From a gamma proteobacterium endosymbiont of Lamellibrachia anaximandri (lineage in GTDB: Bacteria > Pseudomonadota > Gammaproteobacteria > Chromatiales > Chromatiaceae), in the NCBI GenBank assembly GCA_016756855.1, contig JAESPD010000002.1, positions 116,991-180,990 of the forward strand: a stretch of 64,000 nt of DNA. The letters are read 5' to 3'. How positions within the stretch are numbered: the stretch's first letter is position 1; every line of letters begins with the position of its first letter. Positions 1 to 8,948 of this stretch are shown one piece after another. The notes beneath the pieces are model-generated. The model did not search any database, was not told the DNA's origin, and saw nothing but the letters and a program-made list of their open reading frames with translations. Position numbers and translations under genes: made by a program.

Positions 1-1529
1 CTGGCCTGGGATTGGTCTTTGTGAACAATCAGCGAAAGTGCATCCACCTTCTCGCTATTGATCAGAATATCGAGTTTAACGAGAGGCGCCGCTTGAAAGT
101 GTTTGAACTCATATTCAAAAGACGCATAACCCCGGCTCACCGATTTCAAACGGTCAAAGAAATCGAGCACCACCTCGTTCAATGGCAGCTCATAATTGAT
201 CGAAACCTGTCCACCGAGATATTGCATCGATTTTTGCACACCCCGTTTCTCTATGCAGAGGGTGATTACAGCACCCAGATGATCCTGAGGCACCAGGATG
301 GTGGCGCTGATGATTGGCTCACGAACCTCATCGATCTTCATCGGATCCGGTAGTTTGGCCGGATTTTCAATGCGTATCAATTCGCCATCATTGAGCAATA
401 CCTCGTAGACGACGGAAGGCGCGGTTGTGATCAGATCAAGGTCGTACTCGCGTTCCAGACGCTCCTGAACGATCTCCATATGCAGCATGCCGAGAAAACC
501 ACAGCGAAAACCAAATCCCAAAGCCTGGGAGGTTTCGGGTTCATAGTGCAGTGAAGCATCATTCAGGCGCAGCTTCTGCAACGCGTCACGAAGATTCTCG
601 TAATCATCTGAGCTGACAGGATAGAGGCCGGAAAAGACCCTGGGTCTTATCTCTTCAAAGCCCGACAGTGGTGCTTCTGCCTTGCGGTTTTCCAGAGTGA
701 TCGTGTCACCCACCGGCGCCGCATCGATCTCTTTGATCCCGGCGATGAGGTAACCTACTTCACCGGCGCCCAACACGGTTTTGTCGAGCCGCTTGGGCGT
801 GAAAACACCCACTTTTTCCACTTGATAGGCCCGCTCCGTGGACATAATGAACATCTTGTTCTTGGGTTTGATGGAACCATTGACCACCCGAATCAGAGAG
901 ATAACCCCCACATAGGGGTCGAACCAGGAGTCAATGATCAGTGCCTGTAGCGGAGCATCCGAATCACCTTCCGGTGGAGGAATCCTCTTGACCAGATCAT
1001 CCAGCAGATCATTGATGCCCAGACCGGTCTTGGCGCTGACGTTGATGGCTTCGGGCGCATCGATGCCGATGATCTCTTCGATCTCGTTGATCACCCGCTC
1101 CGGTTCCGCCGAGGGCAGGTCGATCTTGTTTAGTACCGGCATCACTTCGAGGCCCTGTTCGATGGCGGTATAGCAGTTGGCCACGCTCTGGGCTTCCACC
1201 CCCTGCGCGGCATCGACCACCAGCAGAGCCCCTTCGCAGGCTGCCAGGGAACGGGAAACCTCGTAGGAGAAATCCACATGACCCGGTGTATCGATAAAGT
1301 TGAGTTGGTAGGTCTCGCCATCCTTCGCCGTATAGTCCAGCGTGACGCTCTGGGCTTTGATGGTGATGCCCCGTTCCCGCTCCAGATCCATGGAATCAAG
1401 TACTTGCGACTCCATTTCGCGTTCGCTCAGTCCACCGCACACCTGTATGAAACGATCAGCAATCGTGGATTTGCCGTGATCAATATGGGCAATGATGGAA
1501 AAATTCCGTATGTGTCGCAAATCAGTCAT
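1..1529 (-). CDS. lepA: Elongation factor 4 (LepA), 3'-truncated by the window edge
   Basis: LepA is a membrane-associated translational GTPase that acts on stalled or back-translocating ribosomes. The minus-strand frame from the ATG at 1529 gives [21 protein letters not shown], carrying the G1 motif AHIDHGKS, followed by [11 protein letters not shown] (switch I) and DTPGHVDF (G3). The frame stays open to base 1, giving about 509 of the usual ~600 residues. At the left edge it reads [13 protein letters not shown], the start of the LepA-specific C-terminal region, so only the last ~90 residues are missing. It lies 95 bp downstream of the glutaredoxin-like gene, matching the Pseudomonas order mucD-lepA. 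Identification is firm; the gene is partial only because of the window. Confidence 0.97.
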   Translation of the reverse strand, partial: MTDLRHIRNFSIIAHIDHGKSTIADRFIQVCGGLSEREMESQVLDSMDLERERGITIKAQSVTLDYTAKDGETYQLNFIDTPGHVDFSYEVSRSLAACEGALLVVDAAQGVEAQSVANCYTAIEQGLEVMPVLNKIDLPSAEPERVINEIEEIIGIDAPEAINVSAKTGLGINDLLDDLVKRIPPPEGDSDAPLQALIIDSWFDPYVGVISLIRVVNGSIKPKNKMFIMSTERAYQVEKVGVFTPKRLDKTVLGAGEVGYLIAGIKEIDAAPVGDTITLENRKAEAPLSGFEEIRPRVFSGLYPVSSDDYENLRDALQKLRLNDASLHYEPETSQALGFGFRCGFLGMLHMEIVQERLEREYDLDLITTAPSVVYEVLLNDGELIRIENPAKLPDPMKIDEVREPIISATILVPQDHLGAVITLCIEKRGVQKSMQYLGGQVSINYELPLNEVVLDFFDRLKSVSRGYASFEYEFKHFQAAPLVKLDILINSEKVDALSLIVHKDQSQA

Positions 1530-1624
1530 GGAGTCGATGATATCCGGGCCAGTAATAGGAACCTCCGTTCCTGAAACCAGCCCAGGTGAGCGCAGATACC
1601 GCAAAAGGCGACAACTATACCAAA

Positions 1625-1867
1625 TCAGCCTCCCTGCAAATAGCGCCGCAGTCCGGCTTCATCGAGAAAATATTCACTCAATTGGATTCCATCACCATTT
1701 TCGAGCACCGGTACAAAGTCATTATATCTGGCCCGTATCGCTGGATCGCGGTCTATATCGACCAACTCCAGAGGAAACATCTGCTCCCTCTGGAGCTGCT
1801 GTAGTTGTTCCAGCATATCTTCACATAGGTGGCAACCGTCACGATAGAACAGTTTCAGTGGTGTCAT
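1625..1867 (-). CDS. Glutaredoxin-like (DUF836) thiol-redox protein
   Basis: This is an 80-residue thioredoxin-fold protein. It opens [15 protein letters not shown], with a CHLC redox motif at about residues 11-14, followed by [15 protein letters not shown] and the cis-proline segment VPVLENG. This matches the small glutaredoxin-like family often labelled DUF836. Its ATG overlaps the mucD stop by four bases (ATGA), so it is translationally coupled to the periplasmic protease and belongs to the rpoE operon. It has no signal peptide, so it is probably cytoplasmic. The substrate is unknown; a role in thiol homeostasis during envelope stress is inferred from position only. Confidence 0.85.
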   Translation of the reverse strand: MTPLKLFYRDGCHLCEDMLEQLQQLQREQMFPLELVDIDRDPAIRARYNDFVPVLENGDGIQLSEYFLDEAGLRRYLQGG

Positions 1868-3288
1868 TCCTTCGGAACACGCAGAGCCAGGAACATGGGG
1901 CCAGAGGTACGGTGTACCAGCAAGGCGACCGTCTTGCCTTCAGGCAATCTTTTGACCAACTGCCCAAACTGCTTCGCATTCTCAACATTATTGTTATTCA
2001 ACATCATGATGACATCACCTTCCCTAACGCCTGCCTCACGCGCCTCATTACCCGTCACCGAATCAACCATTACCCCCTGACCTGGTGGTAGCGCCAACAG
2101 ACTGAGATGTTCTTCGGTAAGGTCGGAGACAGTCACGCCAAGCCGGTTTTTCGTAACTTTCGGCCTCACCTGCTGGGCCAGTTGAGCACCCTCCTCAGGT
2201 GGCAACTCGCCTATATTGACCATGACAATGATATTCTCTCCACCACGCAATATCTCCAGGCGTGCAGGGCGGTCGACACGACTGCTGCCGACCAGCGGCG
2301 GCAATTCGGATGAGCTGCGCAATTCGGTACCATTATACTTGAGTATTACGTCACCCACTTGCAGGCCTGCTTGGGAGGAAGGACTGTCAGGCAACACTCT
2401 GGCAACCAAGGCCCCACGCGGACGGGACATGTGGAAACTTTCAGCAAGTTCCCCCGTGACATCCTGAATCAGCACACCCAACCAGCCACGACTCACACGG
2501 CCACGGTTTTTTAGCTGATCCGCCACATTCATCGCCACATCAATGGGGATTGCAAAAGAGAGTCCCATGAACCCACCGGAGCGGCTGTAGATCTGGGAGT
2601 TCACCCCAACCACTTCACCCTTGAGATTGAAGAGCGGACCACCTGAATTGCCTGGATTGATGGCAACGTCGGTTTGAATGAAGGGCACATAGTTCTCGCT
2701 CGGCAGACTTCGCCCTTTTGCACTGACGATACCGGCGGTAACCGAATGGTCGAAGCCAAAAGGAGAGCCGATGGCCAATACCCACTCACCAACTTTCAAC
2801 TCCTTTGAACTGCCGACTTTCACCACAGGAAGATCGGTGGCTTCGATCTTGATCAGCGCCACGTCACTGCGCTCGTCTGTGCCAATCAGACTGGCGACAT
2901 ATTCACGCCGATTATGCATCCTGACGATGATTTCGTCCGCTTCCGCAACGACATGGTTGTTGGTGAGAATATAACCATCAGGAGATATGATGAAACCTGA
3001 GCCGAGAGACTGTTTCTCCACCTCGTCCTCTTGCAGATTTCCGTGTTCATCGAGAAATCGCTTCAGCAGCTCACCAAAAGGGTTGTCATCCGGGATCTCC
3101 GGGATATTGAATCGGCGCATCTGCTGACGGATATTCTGCTGCTGGTGAGTGCTGATATTGACTACCGATGGTGCATTTTCCGTCGCAAGGCCTGTAAAGT
3201 CCGGCAGTTGCGCCTGCACCGGGATGCTCAGCAGAGCCGCCAGGGCAAAAATCGTCCACTGCATCAGGGGGGGGTTAAGGGATTTCAT
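1864..3288 (-). CDS. mucD: Periplasmic serine protease MucD/DegP-DegQ family
   Basis: Periplasmic HtrA-type protease and chaperone that degrades misfolded envelope proteins. The 474-residue product has a signal peptide (residues 1-26, ending VQAQ), a trypsin-like domain with the full triad His112 (TNNHVV), Asp142 (RSDVAL) and Ser215 (GNSGGP), and two PDZ domains (roughly 280-370 and 385-470). An AAGGAG ribosome-binding site lies 7 bases before the ATG. It is separated from rseC by 124 bp that hold an inverted repeat, so it may be partly uncoupled from the rest of the sigma-E operon. In Pseudomonas the homologue limits alginate induction. Length and motifs are normal for the family. Confidence 0.96.
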   Translation of the reverse strand: MKSLNPPLMQWTIFALAALLSIPVQAQLPDFTGLATENAPSVVNISTHQQQNIRQQMRRFNIPEIPDDNPFGELLKRFLDEHGNLQEDEVEKQSLGSGFIISPDGYILTNNHVVAEADEIIVRMHNRREYVASLIGTDERSDVALIKIEATDLPVVKVGSSKELKVGEWVLAIGSPFGFDHSVTAGIVSAKGRSLPSENYVPFIQTDVAINPGNSGGPLFNLKGEVVGVNSQIYSRSGGFMGLSFAIPIDVAMNVADQLKNRGRVSRGWLGVLIQDVTGELAESFHMSRPRGALVARVLPDSPSSQAGLQVGDVILKYNGTELRSSSELPPLVGSSRVDRPARLEILRGGENIIVMVNIGELPPEEGAQLAQQVRPKVTKNRLGVTVSDLTEEHLSLLALPPGQGVMVDSVTGNEAREAGVREGDVIMMLNNNNVENAKQFGQLVKRLPEGKTVALLVHRTSGPMFLALRVPKE

Positions 3289-3339
3289 AAACTAACTCCT
3301 TGCATAACCAGGGGTACGCAAACTTAATTTGTAGTGGCC

Positions 3340-3401
3340 GGAGTCAAATTCGATCAAAGCGGAATGACATTCAATATCGGATGCCCACCAAATTTGACTC
3401 C
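3340..3401. repeat. Inverted repeat in the rseC-mucD gap
   Basis: GGAGTCAAATT (3340-3350) and its exact reverse complement AATTTGACTCC (3391-3401) flank a 40-base spacer. The pair fills much of the 124-bp gap between rseC and mucD. It resembles short interspersed palindromes rather than a rho-independent terminator, because no T-run follows. It could reduce read-through into mucD. Confidence 0.6.
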
Positions 3402-3412
3402 GACCCCTTCGC

Positions 3413-3880
3413 CTAAAAATGTACTGGACTGTTCGATAACTGCCGGAGGATAACCGCCTGAAAAGCGCCGTCACGTTTCCCTCCCAAGGCATACCGTTGA
3501 GCCAGAAACAATCCAAGAATCAGTCCCAATAGACCACATAAAATAGCGATGAGTTCCCCGGAAGGCTGGAAGTACTGCCCCATCAACTCCTGCCCGGCAA
3601 GGGCGAATGAGAGCATGAAAAACAGGGGCAACAGGTAAGCAACAAGTGATGCGTTAACCAGCGCCCTCTCCTGCAGGCCAATAACGACTCGTTCCCCGGG
3701 TTTGGCGCCTACTGCATTGAGGACCCGCAATTGATTGTGTTTGCGCTTGAAGAACCCGGAGATCACGGAAGTGCCGCAACTGCCTGCAGAGTGGCAGGAA
3801 CCACAAGCCGCCTTTTGCTGGGTTTCCACTACAGCGTGATCACCTTCGCAGGAGACCACGGTTGCATTTTCCTCAATCAT
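3413..3880 (-). CDS. rseC: SoxR-reducing system / sigma-E regulator RseC (MucC)
   Basis: RseC is an inner-membrane protein of the rpoE operon, implicated in reduction of the SoxR iron-sulfur cluster and in fine-tuning sigma-E. The 155-residue protein has an N-terminal cysteine cluster (CGSCHSAGSCG, about residues 21-31), a short beta-rich region, and two adjacent membrane segments (about 80-98 and 108-126). The ATG begins one base after the rseB TAG, so the genes are coupled. Domain order and length match RseC/MucC. The biochemical role is known only from homologues. Confidence 0.92.
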   Translation of the reverse strand: MIEENATVVSCEGDHAVVETQQKAACGSCHSAGSCGTSVISGFFKRKHNQLRVLNAVGAKPGERVVIGLQERALVNASLVAYLLPLFFMLSFALAGQELMGQYFQPSGELIAILCGLLGLILGLFLAQRYALGGKRDGAFQAVILRQLSNSPVHF

Positions 3881-3881
3881 T

Positions 3882-4913
3882 CTATTCTTGGGTTCGACGC
3901 ATGGATTTCACCACGCTGAGTAGTGTCACAGCAGGCACTTCTCCTACGGCAGTAACCTGATGCTCATCCACCTGCCCACCCCATGCGTTGACAGCACCAA
4001 GGCGTGAAACGCCCTCCAGAGCAGTGGTCTGACCGATCGGTTCGATAAACACCGAGAGAGAGGCCAGACCGTCACTCAATACATAATGTTCGACCATCTC
4101 GCCATCCGTTGAGTTGGGCAACAGATCCTGTACGCTAAGGGTAAAACCAGCCGGTAATTTGCGGAACGACCAGTTTGCGACACTGTTTGTGGTTCTTTCA
4201 GGCGTATTTGAATTTGCATCGATAGTTTTGCGGGCGCTTTTGTGCACGACAACACCCAGATCTGCAATACCCACTTCCAGTTCAGTAAACATCGTCTGCT
4301 CCACCGCCTCCCCTTCTTCATTCATAAGGTCGGACTTAAGCGGAAGTGCAGTTTCCTGATCCAGATAGAAGCGGTAACCGTAACGAAAACCGTCTCGTGG
4401 AATGATTGCCACGACCTTGGCCTGACGATCAGCGACTCTTGTCTCACCAAGCGTACGGAACGCATAGCTCAATGAGATTTGCTCCAGATTCTCAGGTAAC
4501 AGGTCGAGGAATTTATTCGTTGGTGGCCGCTTGTCGATAGAGACCTGTTGCGATTCCGGCATGACACAGGTAACAGAGTCCTGATCACGTATCACTTCCC
4601 GGGGCGCACCATTGAGCGAGATCAATCTTTCATGGGGCAGACCGTCGCTTATCGCATGGATAATGCGCATTGTCTCCAGTTGATTGTCATGCAGATAGAT
4701 GAATGTCCCCTGATATTCGAGAACCCTGACAGCCTTCATCATGCGCTCCAGCCACTGGCGCGCTACATTTTCATCGTCAGATGCCGTGACTGAACCGGTA
4801 AAAAGGAGCAGAAAGAGCGCAAAACCGCAAACTGCAGTCATGCCAGACCGATGAAAAGAGGAGATCCCGGCGGACCCGGAGAGACAAGGAAAACCACATC
4901 CCAAACCATTCAT
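3882..4913 (-). CDS. rseB: Periplasmic anti-sigma-E co-regulator RseB (MucB)
   Basis: RseB binds the periplasmic part of RseA and protects it from DegS/RseP proteolysis until lipid or LPS signals displace it. The product has a signal-like hydrophobic stretch (AVCGFALFLLLFTGSVTA), an N-terminal LolA-like domain beginning ARQWLERMMKAVRVLEYQGTF, and the C-terminal RseB domain. The start is ambiguous. The ATG at 4913 (343 residues) follows GGTGA at suitable spacing; an ATG at 4937 would overlap rseA by 17 bases; an ATG at 4841 would place the signal peptide at the extreme N-terminus. Gene order fixes the identity. Confidence 0.93.
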   Translation of the reverse strand: MNGLGCGFPCLSGSAGISSFHRSGMTAVCGFALFLLLFTGSVTASDDENVARQWLERMMKAVRVLEYQGTFIYLHDNQLETMRIIHAISDGLPHERLISLNGAPREVIRDQDSVTCVMPESQQVSIDKRPPTNKFLDLLPENLEQISLSYAFRTLGETRVADRQAKVVAIIPRDGFRYGYRFYLDQETALPLKSDLMNEEGEAVEQTMFTELEVGIADLGVVVHKSARKTIDANSNTPERTTNSVANWSFRKLPAGFTLSVQDLLPNSTDGEMVEHYVLSDGLASLSVFIEPIGQTTALEGVSRLGAVNAWGGQVDEHQVTAVGEVPAVTLLSVVKSMRRTQE

Positions 4914-4920
4914 GAAGCAA

Positions 4921-5478
4921 TCACCGTGCTCCGTCATAGCTCACGAAAGTCGCATACGGCATGATCCCTTTCATGTTGCCGGCTGGAGCATACCCCTGGT
5001 GATTTACCAGATAACTGTTTAGGCGGGATTCAACTTCAGGTTTGGCCAGCAACTCCCAACGCGTACCTTTCTGGCTGGCATAGGTACGCTCATCAGGCGA
5101 TTCATTTACTGCAACCTGCGGCAGAGAAGCTCCACCCTGTTCCGGGTTGATAAACTGTGGCGCAACCGTCACGGCCATCAGCGCCACTGAAGCAGCGATT
5201 GCCGCGCCGGCAACGGGTTTAACCCATCTGCGGCTGATATTACCCGGAGCGAGTACTACCGGTTCATCTTCCAGACGCTGTCTGATTGAAGCTGCCAGAC
5301 TTGGCATCACAGCCGGACCTGTTTCCTGACGCATCACATCACCAATCAGATGGTAACGACTCCAGGAAGCTTGTTGATCCTCACTGCGGATAAGCTCTTT
5401 TACCGCACTGGGAATTTCAAAGGCGGATAGTTCATCATCCGTCAATGCGGACAGTTTTTCGCGCTCTTTTTCTGTCAT
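4921..5478 (-). CDS. rseA: Anti-sigma-E factor RseA (MucA)
   Basis: Inner-membrane anti-sigma factor that holds RpoE inactive. The N-terminal cytoplasmic domain (EKLSALTDDELSAFE ... WSRYHLIGDVMR) is the sigma-binding ASD, a single membrane span lies at about residues 86-105 (VAGAAIAASVALMAVTVAP), and the rest is periplasmic. The ATG at 5478 is chosen because AGTGG lies 8 bases upstream; a GTG at 5490, almost touching the rpoE stop, would add four residues. At 185 residues it is close to Pseudomonas MucA. It sits directly after rpoE, as in all classical sigma-E operons. Confidence 0.94.
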   Translation of the reverse strand: MTEKEREKLSALTDDELSAFEIPSAVKELIRSEDQQASWSRYHLIGDVMRQETGPAVMPSLAASIRQRLEDEPVVLAPGNISRRWVKPVAGAAIAASVALMAVTVAPQFINPEQGGASLPQVAVNESPDERTYASQKGTRWELLAKPEVESRLNSYLVNHQGYAPAGNMKGIMPYATFVSYDGAR

Positions 5479-5493
5479 GGCAGTAACCACTTA

Positions 5494-6072
5494 TTATGGG
5501 TTAATCAAGGGTTTTAAACGTTTATCAATTGCCTCGCGTGCCCGGAATATCCGGGAACGCACTGTGCCCACTGGACAGGACATGGCCTCGGCAATCTCTT
5601 CATAACTCATTCCTTCAAGCTCACGTAGAATGATGGCTGTGCGCAGATCCTCCGGCAAGGCATCAATCGCATGCTGAACCGTCATGGTGATCTCTTCAGT
5701 CAACACATGGTTCTCTGGCGTCCCGTACTCTTTGAGACGCGAACCTTCATCCAATTGTTCCGCCGTTTCGGGTTCCACATCCCACGAGGGTGGGCGCCGA
5801 CCCTGGGCTACGAGGTAATTCTTAGCCGTATTGATAGCAATGCGGTACAACCAGGTGTAAAAGGCACTCTCGCCACGGAACCGGGGAAGCGCCCTGTAGG
5901 CCTTGATAAAGGCCTCCTGTGTGACGTCCAACACCTCGTGGGAGTCCCGGATGTAACGGGAGACCAGATTGGCGATCTTCTGCTGGTATTTGAGTACCAA
6001 CACATCGAAAGCTTTTTTGTCGCCCTGCTGTACACGGATGACCAGTTCCTGATCTACTTGCCGCTCGCCCAT
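5494..6072 (-). CDS. rpoE: RNA polymerase sigma-E factor (AlgU/RpoE)
   Basis: ECF sigma factor for extracytoplasmic stress. The 192 residues contain region 2 (about 25-95, including DVTQEAFIKAYRALPRFRGES and YRIAINTAKN) and region 4 (about 130-185, including LREGMSYEEIAEAM-like DNA-binding helices with CPVGTVRSRIFRAREAI). GGAGGG lies about 10 bases before the ATG. It is the first gene of rpoE-rseA-rseB-rseC-mucD, divergent from nadB as in E. coli. An upstream sigma-E-like promoter (6119-6146) suggests autoregulation. Confidence 0.97.
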   Translation of the reverse strand: MGERQVDQELVIRVQQGDKKAFDVLVLKYQQKIANLVSRYIRDSHEVLDVTQEAFIKAYRALPRFRGESAFYTWLYRIAINTAKNYLVAQGRRPPSWDVEPETAEQLDEGSRLKEYGTPENHVLTEEITMTVQHAIDALPEDLRTAIILRELEGMSYEEIAEAMSCPVGTVRSRIFRAREAIDKRLKPLINP

Positions 6073-6118
6073 CCGGGCTTTACCCTCCTCGTGACTCGCG
6101 CTTCCTTACGCTCAGTCT

Positions 6119-6146
6119 CATTGACAACCATAGAATGAATTAGTTC
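6119..6146 (-). promoter_or_regulatory. Candidate sigma-E autoregulatory promoter of rpoE
   Basis: Read on the minus strand, GAACTA (6146-6141) and TCAATG (6124-6119) are separated by exactly 16 bases. This is close to the sigma-E consensus (GAACTT, 16-17 bases, TCTGA or TCAAA). It lies about 47 bases before the rpoE ATG, where an autoregulatory promoter is expected. Inferred from sequence only. Confidence 0.55.
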
Positions 6147-6253
6147 GTGCGATCCCATACTTTATTGAGCTGGTTCAATGAACCATCGATTTGCGCTAGG
6201 ATGCAGTCTGATTTAAGTGCGCATTATCGCTATATCCACCCCGCCCCGCAAAT

Positions 6254-7882
6254 ATGACTAAAGATCACCTCCACGACGTTTTGATCATCGGCAGCGGCGC
6301 TGCCGGACTCAGCCTGGCCCTGCGGCTGCGAGAAGACCTGAAGGTCGCAGTCATCTCCAAACGAGAGCTTGAGGAGGGCAGCACCTACTACGCCCAGGGT
6401 GGTATCTCGGCAGTACTGGATGAGGGGGATACCCTCTCCTCCCACGTCGAAGATACCCTTGGTGCCGGTGCCGGGCTATGTGATGAGGATACCGTCCGGC
6501 TGGTAGTCGAGCACGGACCCAAAAGCATCGACTGGCTGATGTCCAATGGCGTCCACTTCACCCGCGACGACTCTGCTGTCAGCAGTGGTGGTTACCACCT
6601 GACACGGGAGGGAGGACACTCCCACCGGCGAGTTATTCACGCTGCGGACGCAACGGGAAAAGAGGTGGAATCGACCCTGGAATCCCAGGTGATGTCGCGC
6701 TCAAATGTGGAGATATTCGATTACCATATTGCTATCGATCTGATTACCGGCGGCGAAAACGGCGCACAAAAATACAAGCGCTGCCTTGGCGCCTATATTC
6801 TCAACCAGAAAAACGGCAAGGTGGACACATTTCGTGCGCGCTTCGTCATACTCGCAACCGGCGGTGCCAGTAAAGTCTACCTTTACACCAGCAATCCCGA
6901 TGTCTCAACCGGGGATGGCATTGCCATGGCCTGGCGAGCAGGCTGCCGGGTGGCGAATATGGAGTTCATTCAATTCCACCCCACCTGCCTCTACCACCCC
7001 CAGGCGAAGACATTCCTTATTACCGAGGCGGTTCGGGGAGAAGGCGGTCACCTACTGTTGCCGGATGGCAGTCGTTTCATGCCCTACTTCGATGCGCGTG
7101 CCGAGTTGGCTCCACGAGATATCGTTGCCCGAGCCATCGACCACGAGATGAAGCGTATCGGCGCCGACTGCCTGTTTCTCGATATCAGTCATAAACCGGC
7201 TGACTTCATCAGGGAACACTTTCCAACCATCCACAAGAGCTGCCTTGATTTCGGCATCGACATCACCCGTGAACCCATTCCCGTTGTGCCCGCCGCTCAC
7301 TATACCTGCGGTGGAGTAATGACTGATCACCAGGCACAAACGGACCTGCCGGGTCTCTACGCCATAGGAGAGACTGCCTACACCGGGCTACATGGGGCCA
7401 ACCGTATGGCCAGCAACTCCCTACTCGAATGTCTGGTGTTTGCCGAACTGGCTACTGAACATATCCATAGGTGTGTAGATAAAACACCCTTTCCGCCGGA
7501 ACTACCCCCTTGGGATGAGAGCCGGGTTACCGACTCTGACGAAGAGGTGGTGGTCTCACACAACTGGGACGAGCTACGACGCTTCATGTGGGACTATGTT
7601 GGTATCGTGCGCAGCAACAAAAGACTGGAACGCGCCAAACGCCGGGTCGAACTATTGAGAAGGGAGATCGGCGAATACTACGGCAATTTCCGCGTCAGCA
7701 ACGATCTGCTGGAACTACGTAATCTGGTTGACGTGGCAGACCTGATCATCCGTTCTGCTCAGAGCCGCAGAGAGAGTCGTGGGCTGCACTACACCATCGA
7801 TTTCCCCTACCGGGATGATCAGGTGCAACGCAAAGCCACGGTGCTGATCCCCGACAACTACTCGCCAAAACGAAAAAACTAA
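6254..7882 (+). CDS. nadB: L-aspartate oxidase NadB
   Basis: FAD enzyme that oxidises L-aspartate to iminoaspartate, the first step of de novo NAD synthesis. The 542-residue protein has the dinucleotide-binding motif [11 protein letters not shown] near residue 12, [10 protein letters not shown], the active-site [33 protein letters not shown] and [26 protein letters not shown] C-terminal FAD contacts (given here in part). This separates it from succinate dehydrogenase flavoproteins, as does its length. It is divergent from rpoE with 181 bp between them. No clear ribosome-binding site precedes the ATG. Confidence 0.97.
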   Translation: MTKDHLHDVLIIGSGAAGLSLALRLREDLKVAVISKRELEEGSTYYAQGGISAVLDEGDTLSSHVEDTLGAGAGLCDEDTVRLVVEHGPKSIDWLMSNGVHFTRDDSAVSSGGYHLTREGGHSHRRVIHAADATGKEVESTLESQVMSRSNVEIFDYHIAIDLITGGENGAQKYKRCLGAYILNQKNGKVDTFRARFVILATGGASKVYLYTSNPDVSTGDGIAMAWRAGCRVANMEFIQFHPTCLYHPQAKTFLITEAVRGEGGHLLLPDGSRFMPYFDARAELAPRDIVARAIDHEMKRIGADCLFLDISHKPADFIREHFPTIHKSCLDFGIDITREPIPVVPAAHYTCGGVMTDHQAQTDLPGLYAIGETAYTGLHGANRMASNSLLECLVFAELATEHIHRCVDKTPFPPELPPWDESRVTDSDEEVVVSHNWDELRRFMWDYVGIVRSNKRLERAKRRVELLRREIGEYYGNFRVSNDLLELRNLVDVADLIIRSAQSRRESRGLHYTIDFPYRDDQVQRKATVLIPDNYSPKRKN

Positions 7883-7911
7883 ACAGTCCAGATCAAGTCA
7901 CAGATTCATCG

Positions 7912-7920
7912 TGGTATAAT
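7912..7920 (+). promoter_or_regulatory. Extended -10 promoter for the hemerythrin gene
   Basis: TGGTATAAT is a perfect extended -10 element (TGn-TATAAT), 30 bases after the nadB stop. No good -35 box is needed or seen. Transcription would begin near 7927, which rules out the TTG at 7920 as a start for the next gene and supports the ATG at 8031 with a leader of about 100 bases. Confidence 0.55.
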
Positions 7921-8030
7921 TGTTAAATTCTATATCCTGGATGTCAGAAATTGGGGGCCGTAGCTTTTTTACCGCTACCGAAACCGCGGCAGGCGCGGCA
8001 GGCGCCAATAAACCCACCGGAGACCCGAAC

Positions 8031-8495
8031 ATGGACTATCTCGAATGGACAAAAGACCTGAATACCGGGGTCGATGTCATCGACAAGCAACACAGACGCA
8101 TCGTTGATTATATCAATCAGCTGGTGGATGCCACAGAGACTGGTGATAATGAATCAATTTCCGATGTCTTTGATGGGTTGATCGACTACACGATTACCCA
8201 TTTTACCTTTGAAGAGGGTCTCCAGGAGAAGGCTGAATACGAATTTCGATCCGCGCATCAGCGGGTTCATAAAGTCTTCATAAAAAAACTCGGAGAATAT
8301 AAAAAGGATTTCGATGACGGTAATGTTGATGCTGTATTACAGGTCAACAGAATGTTGCGCAACTGGCTCATCAACCACATCAAGAATGATGATGCCGATT
8401 ATGTACCCGCTGTGCAGAAGATGCTCGGTACCGAAAAGAAGAGCGGTTGGCTATCCCGTAGCCTGGGTAAATTCTTTGGCGGTTCTGACGCCTGA
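8031..8495 (+). CDS. Bacteriohemerythrin (single-domain O2-binding protein)
   Basis: Di-iron oxygen-binding protein. From the ATG at 8031 the 154-residue product carries all seven expected ligands: His21 (DKQH), His57 and Glu61 (HFTFE), His76 and His80 (HQRVH), His116 and Asp121 (HIKNDD). GGAG lies 8 bases upstream of this ATG, and the open frame before it (from 7920) is low-complexity and mostly precedes the predicted transcript start. A short basic tail (about 133-154) follows the fold. Likely roles are O2 storage, delivery or sensing in a microaerobic cell; this is inferred from the family. Confidence 0.92.
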   Translation: MDYLEWTKDLNTGVDVIDKQHRRIVDYINQLVDATETGDNESISDVFDGLIDYTITHFTFEEGLQEKAEYEFRSAHQRVHKVFIKKLGEYKKDFDDGNVDAVLQVNRMLRNWLINHIKNDDADYVPAVQKMLGTEKKSGWLSRSLGKFFGGSDA

Positions 8496-8892
8496 ATGAG
8501 TCGATACAACCCGGTTTTTCACACATTCTCCTACTGGATAAGATTTAGGTTTCTTTATCGTCGGAAAAATTGACACCTTTCATTTTTCTGACGCCTGCCT
8601 TTTCTCGTTTTACCCTCTTTTCTACTCCACAAATTCCTAATCCTCTGAAATAACGAACAGATTTCCCCAAACGGGAATATATCGCTGGATGTTGTCAGTG
8701 GATTTTACAGTTACTACTCCGATTCCTGGGAGGCTATCGCCTCGGTAGTTAATTTTGAATCTACTTCCCAAAATAATTATTGGAGAACCCTGTTCCCCTT
8801 ATATTTTTTTATCTTATTTCAATAAGATAGACGTTATTTATGGATCCTTTCCAGGAAAACCCCGCCACTGACCTAAAACAAAAAACAAAGTT
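8496..8892. other. A+T-rich intergenic region with no gene
   Basis: About 400 bp between the hemerythrin and PEP-CTERM genes. It is richer in A+T than its neighbours, and no reading frame here has coding character. A weak hairpin with one mismatch followed by T-rich sequence lies near 8780-8812. The 3' end leads into the sigma-54 promoter. The region could hold upstream activator sites for that promoter; I see no clear palindrome to name. Confidence 0.5.
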
Positions 8893-8908
8893 TGGCCCAC
8901 CCTTTGCA
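8893..8908 (+). promoter_or_regulatory. Sigma-54 (RpoN) promoter of the PEP-CTERM gene
   Basis: TGGC (8893-8896), seven bases, then TTGCA (8904-8908). The invariant GG (-24) and GC (-12) are separated by exactly 10 bases, as the sigma-54 consensus requires. It lies 41 bases before the ATG at 8949. Many PEP-CTERM genes are known to be controlled by RpoN with the PrsK/PrsR two-component pair, which fits. Confidence 0.8.
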
Positions 8909-8948
8909 GTATCAGTGATGTAAATCATTTTTTGTGAGATCACTCAAT

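Noticed and set aside
7920..8030. N-terminal extension of the hemerythrin from a TTG at 7920
   Set aside because: It would start almost at the predicted transcript start, is Ala/Gly-rich without conservation, and the ATG at 8031 has a ribosome-binding site and the normal hemerythrin N-terminus.
8780..8812. Terminator of the hemerythrin gene
   Set aside because: The stem GGAGAAC/GTTCCCC has a central mismatch and only 7 bp, and the T-run is not adjacent, so support is too weak.
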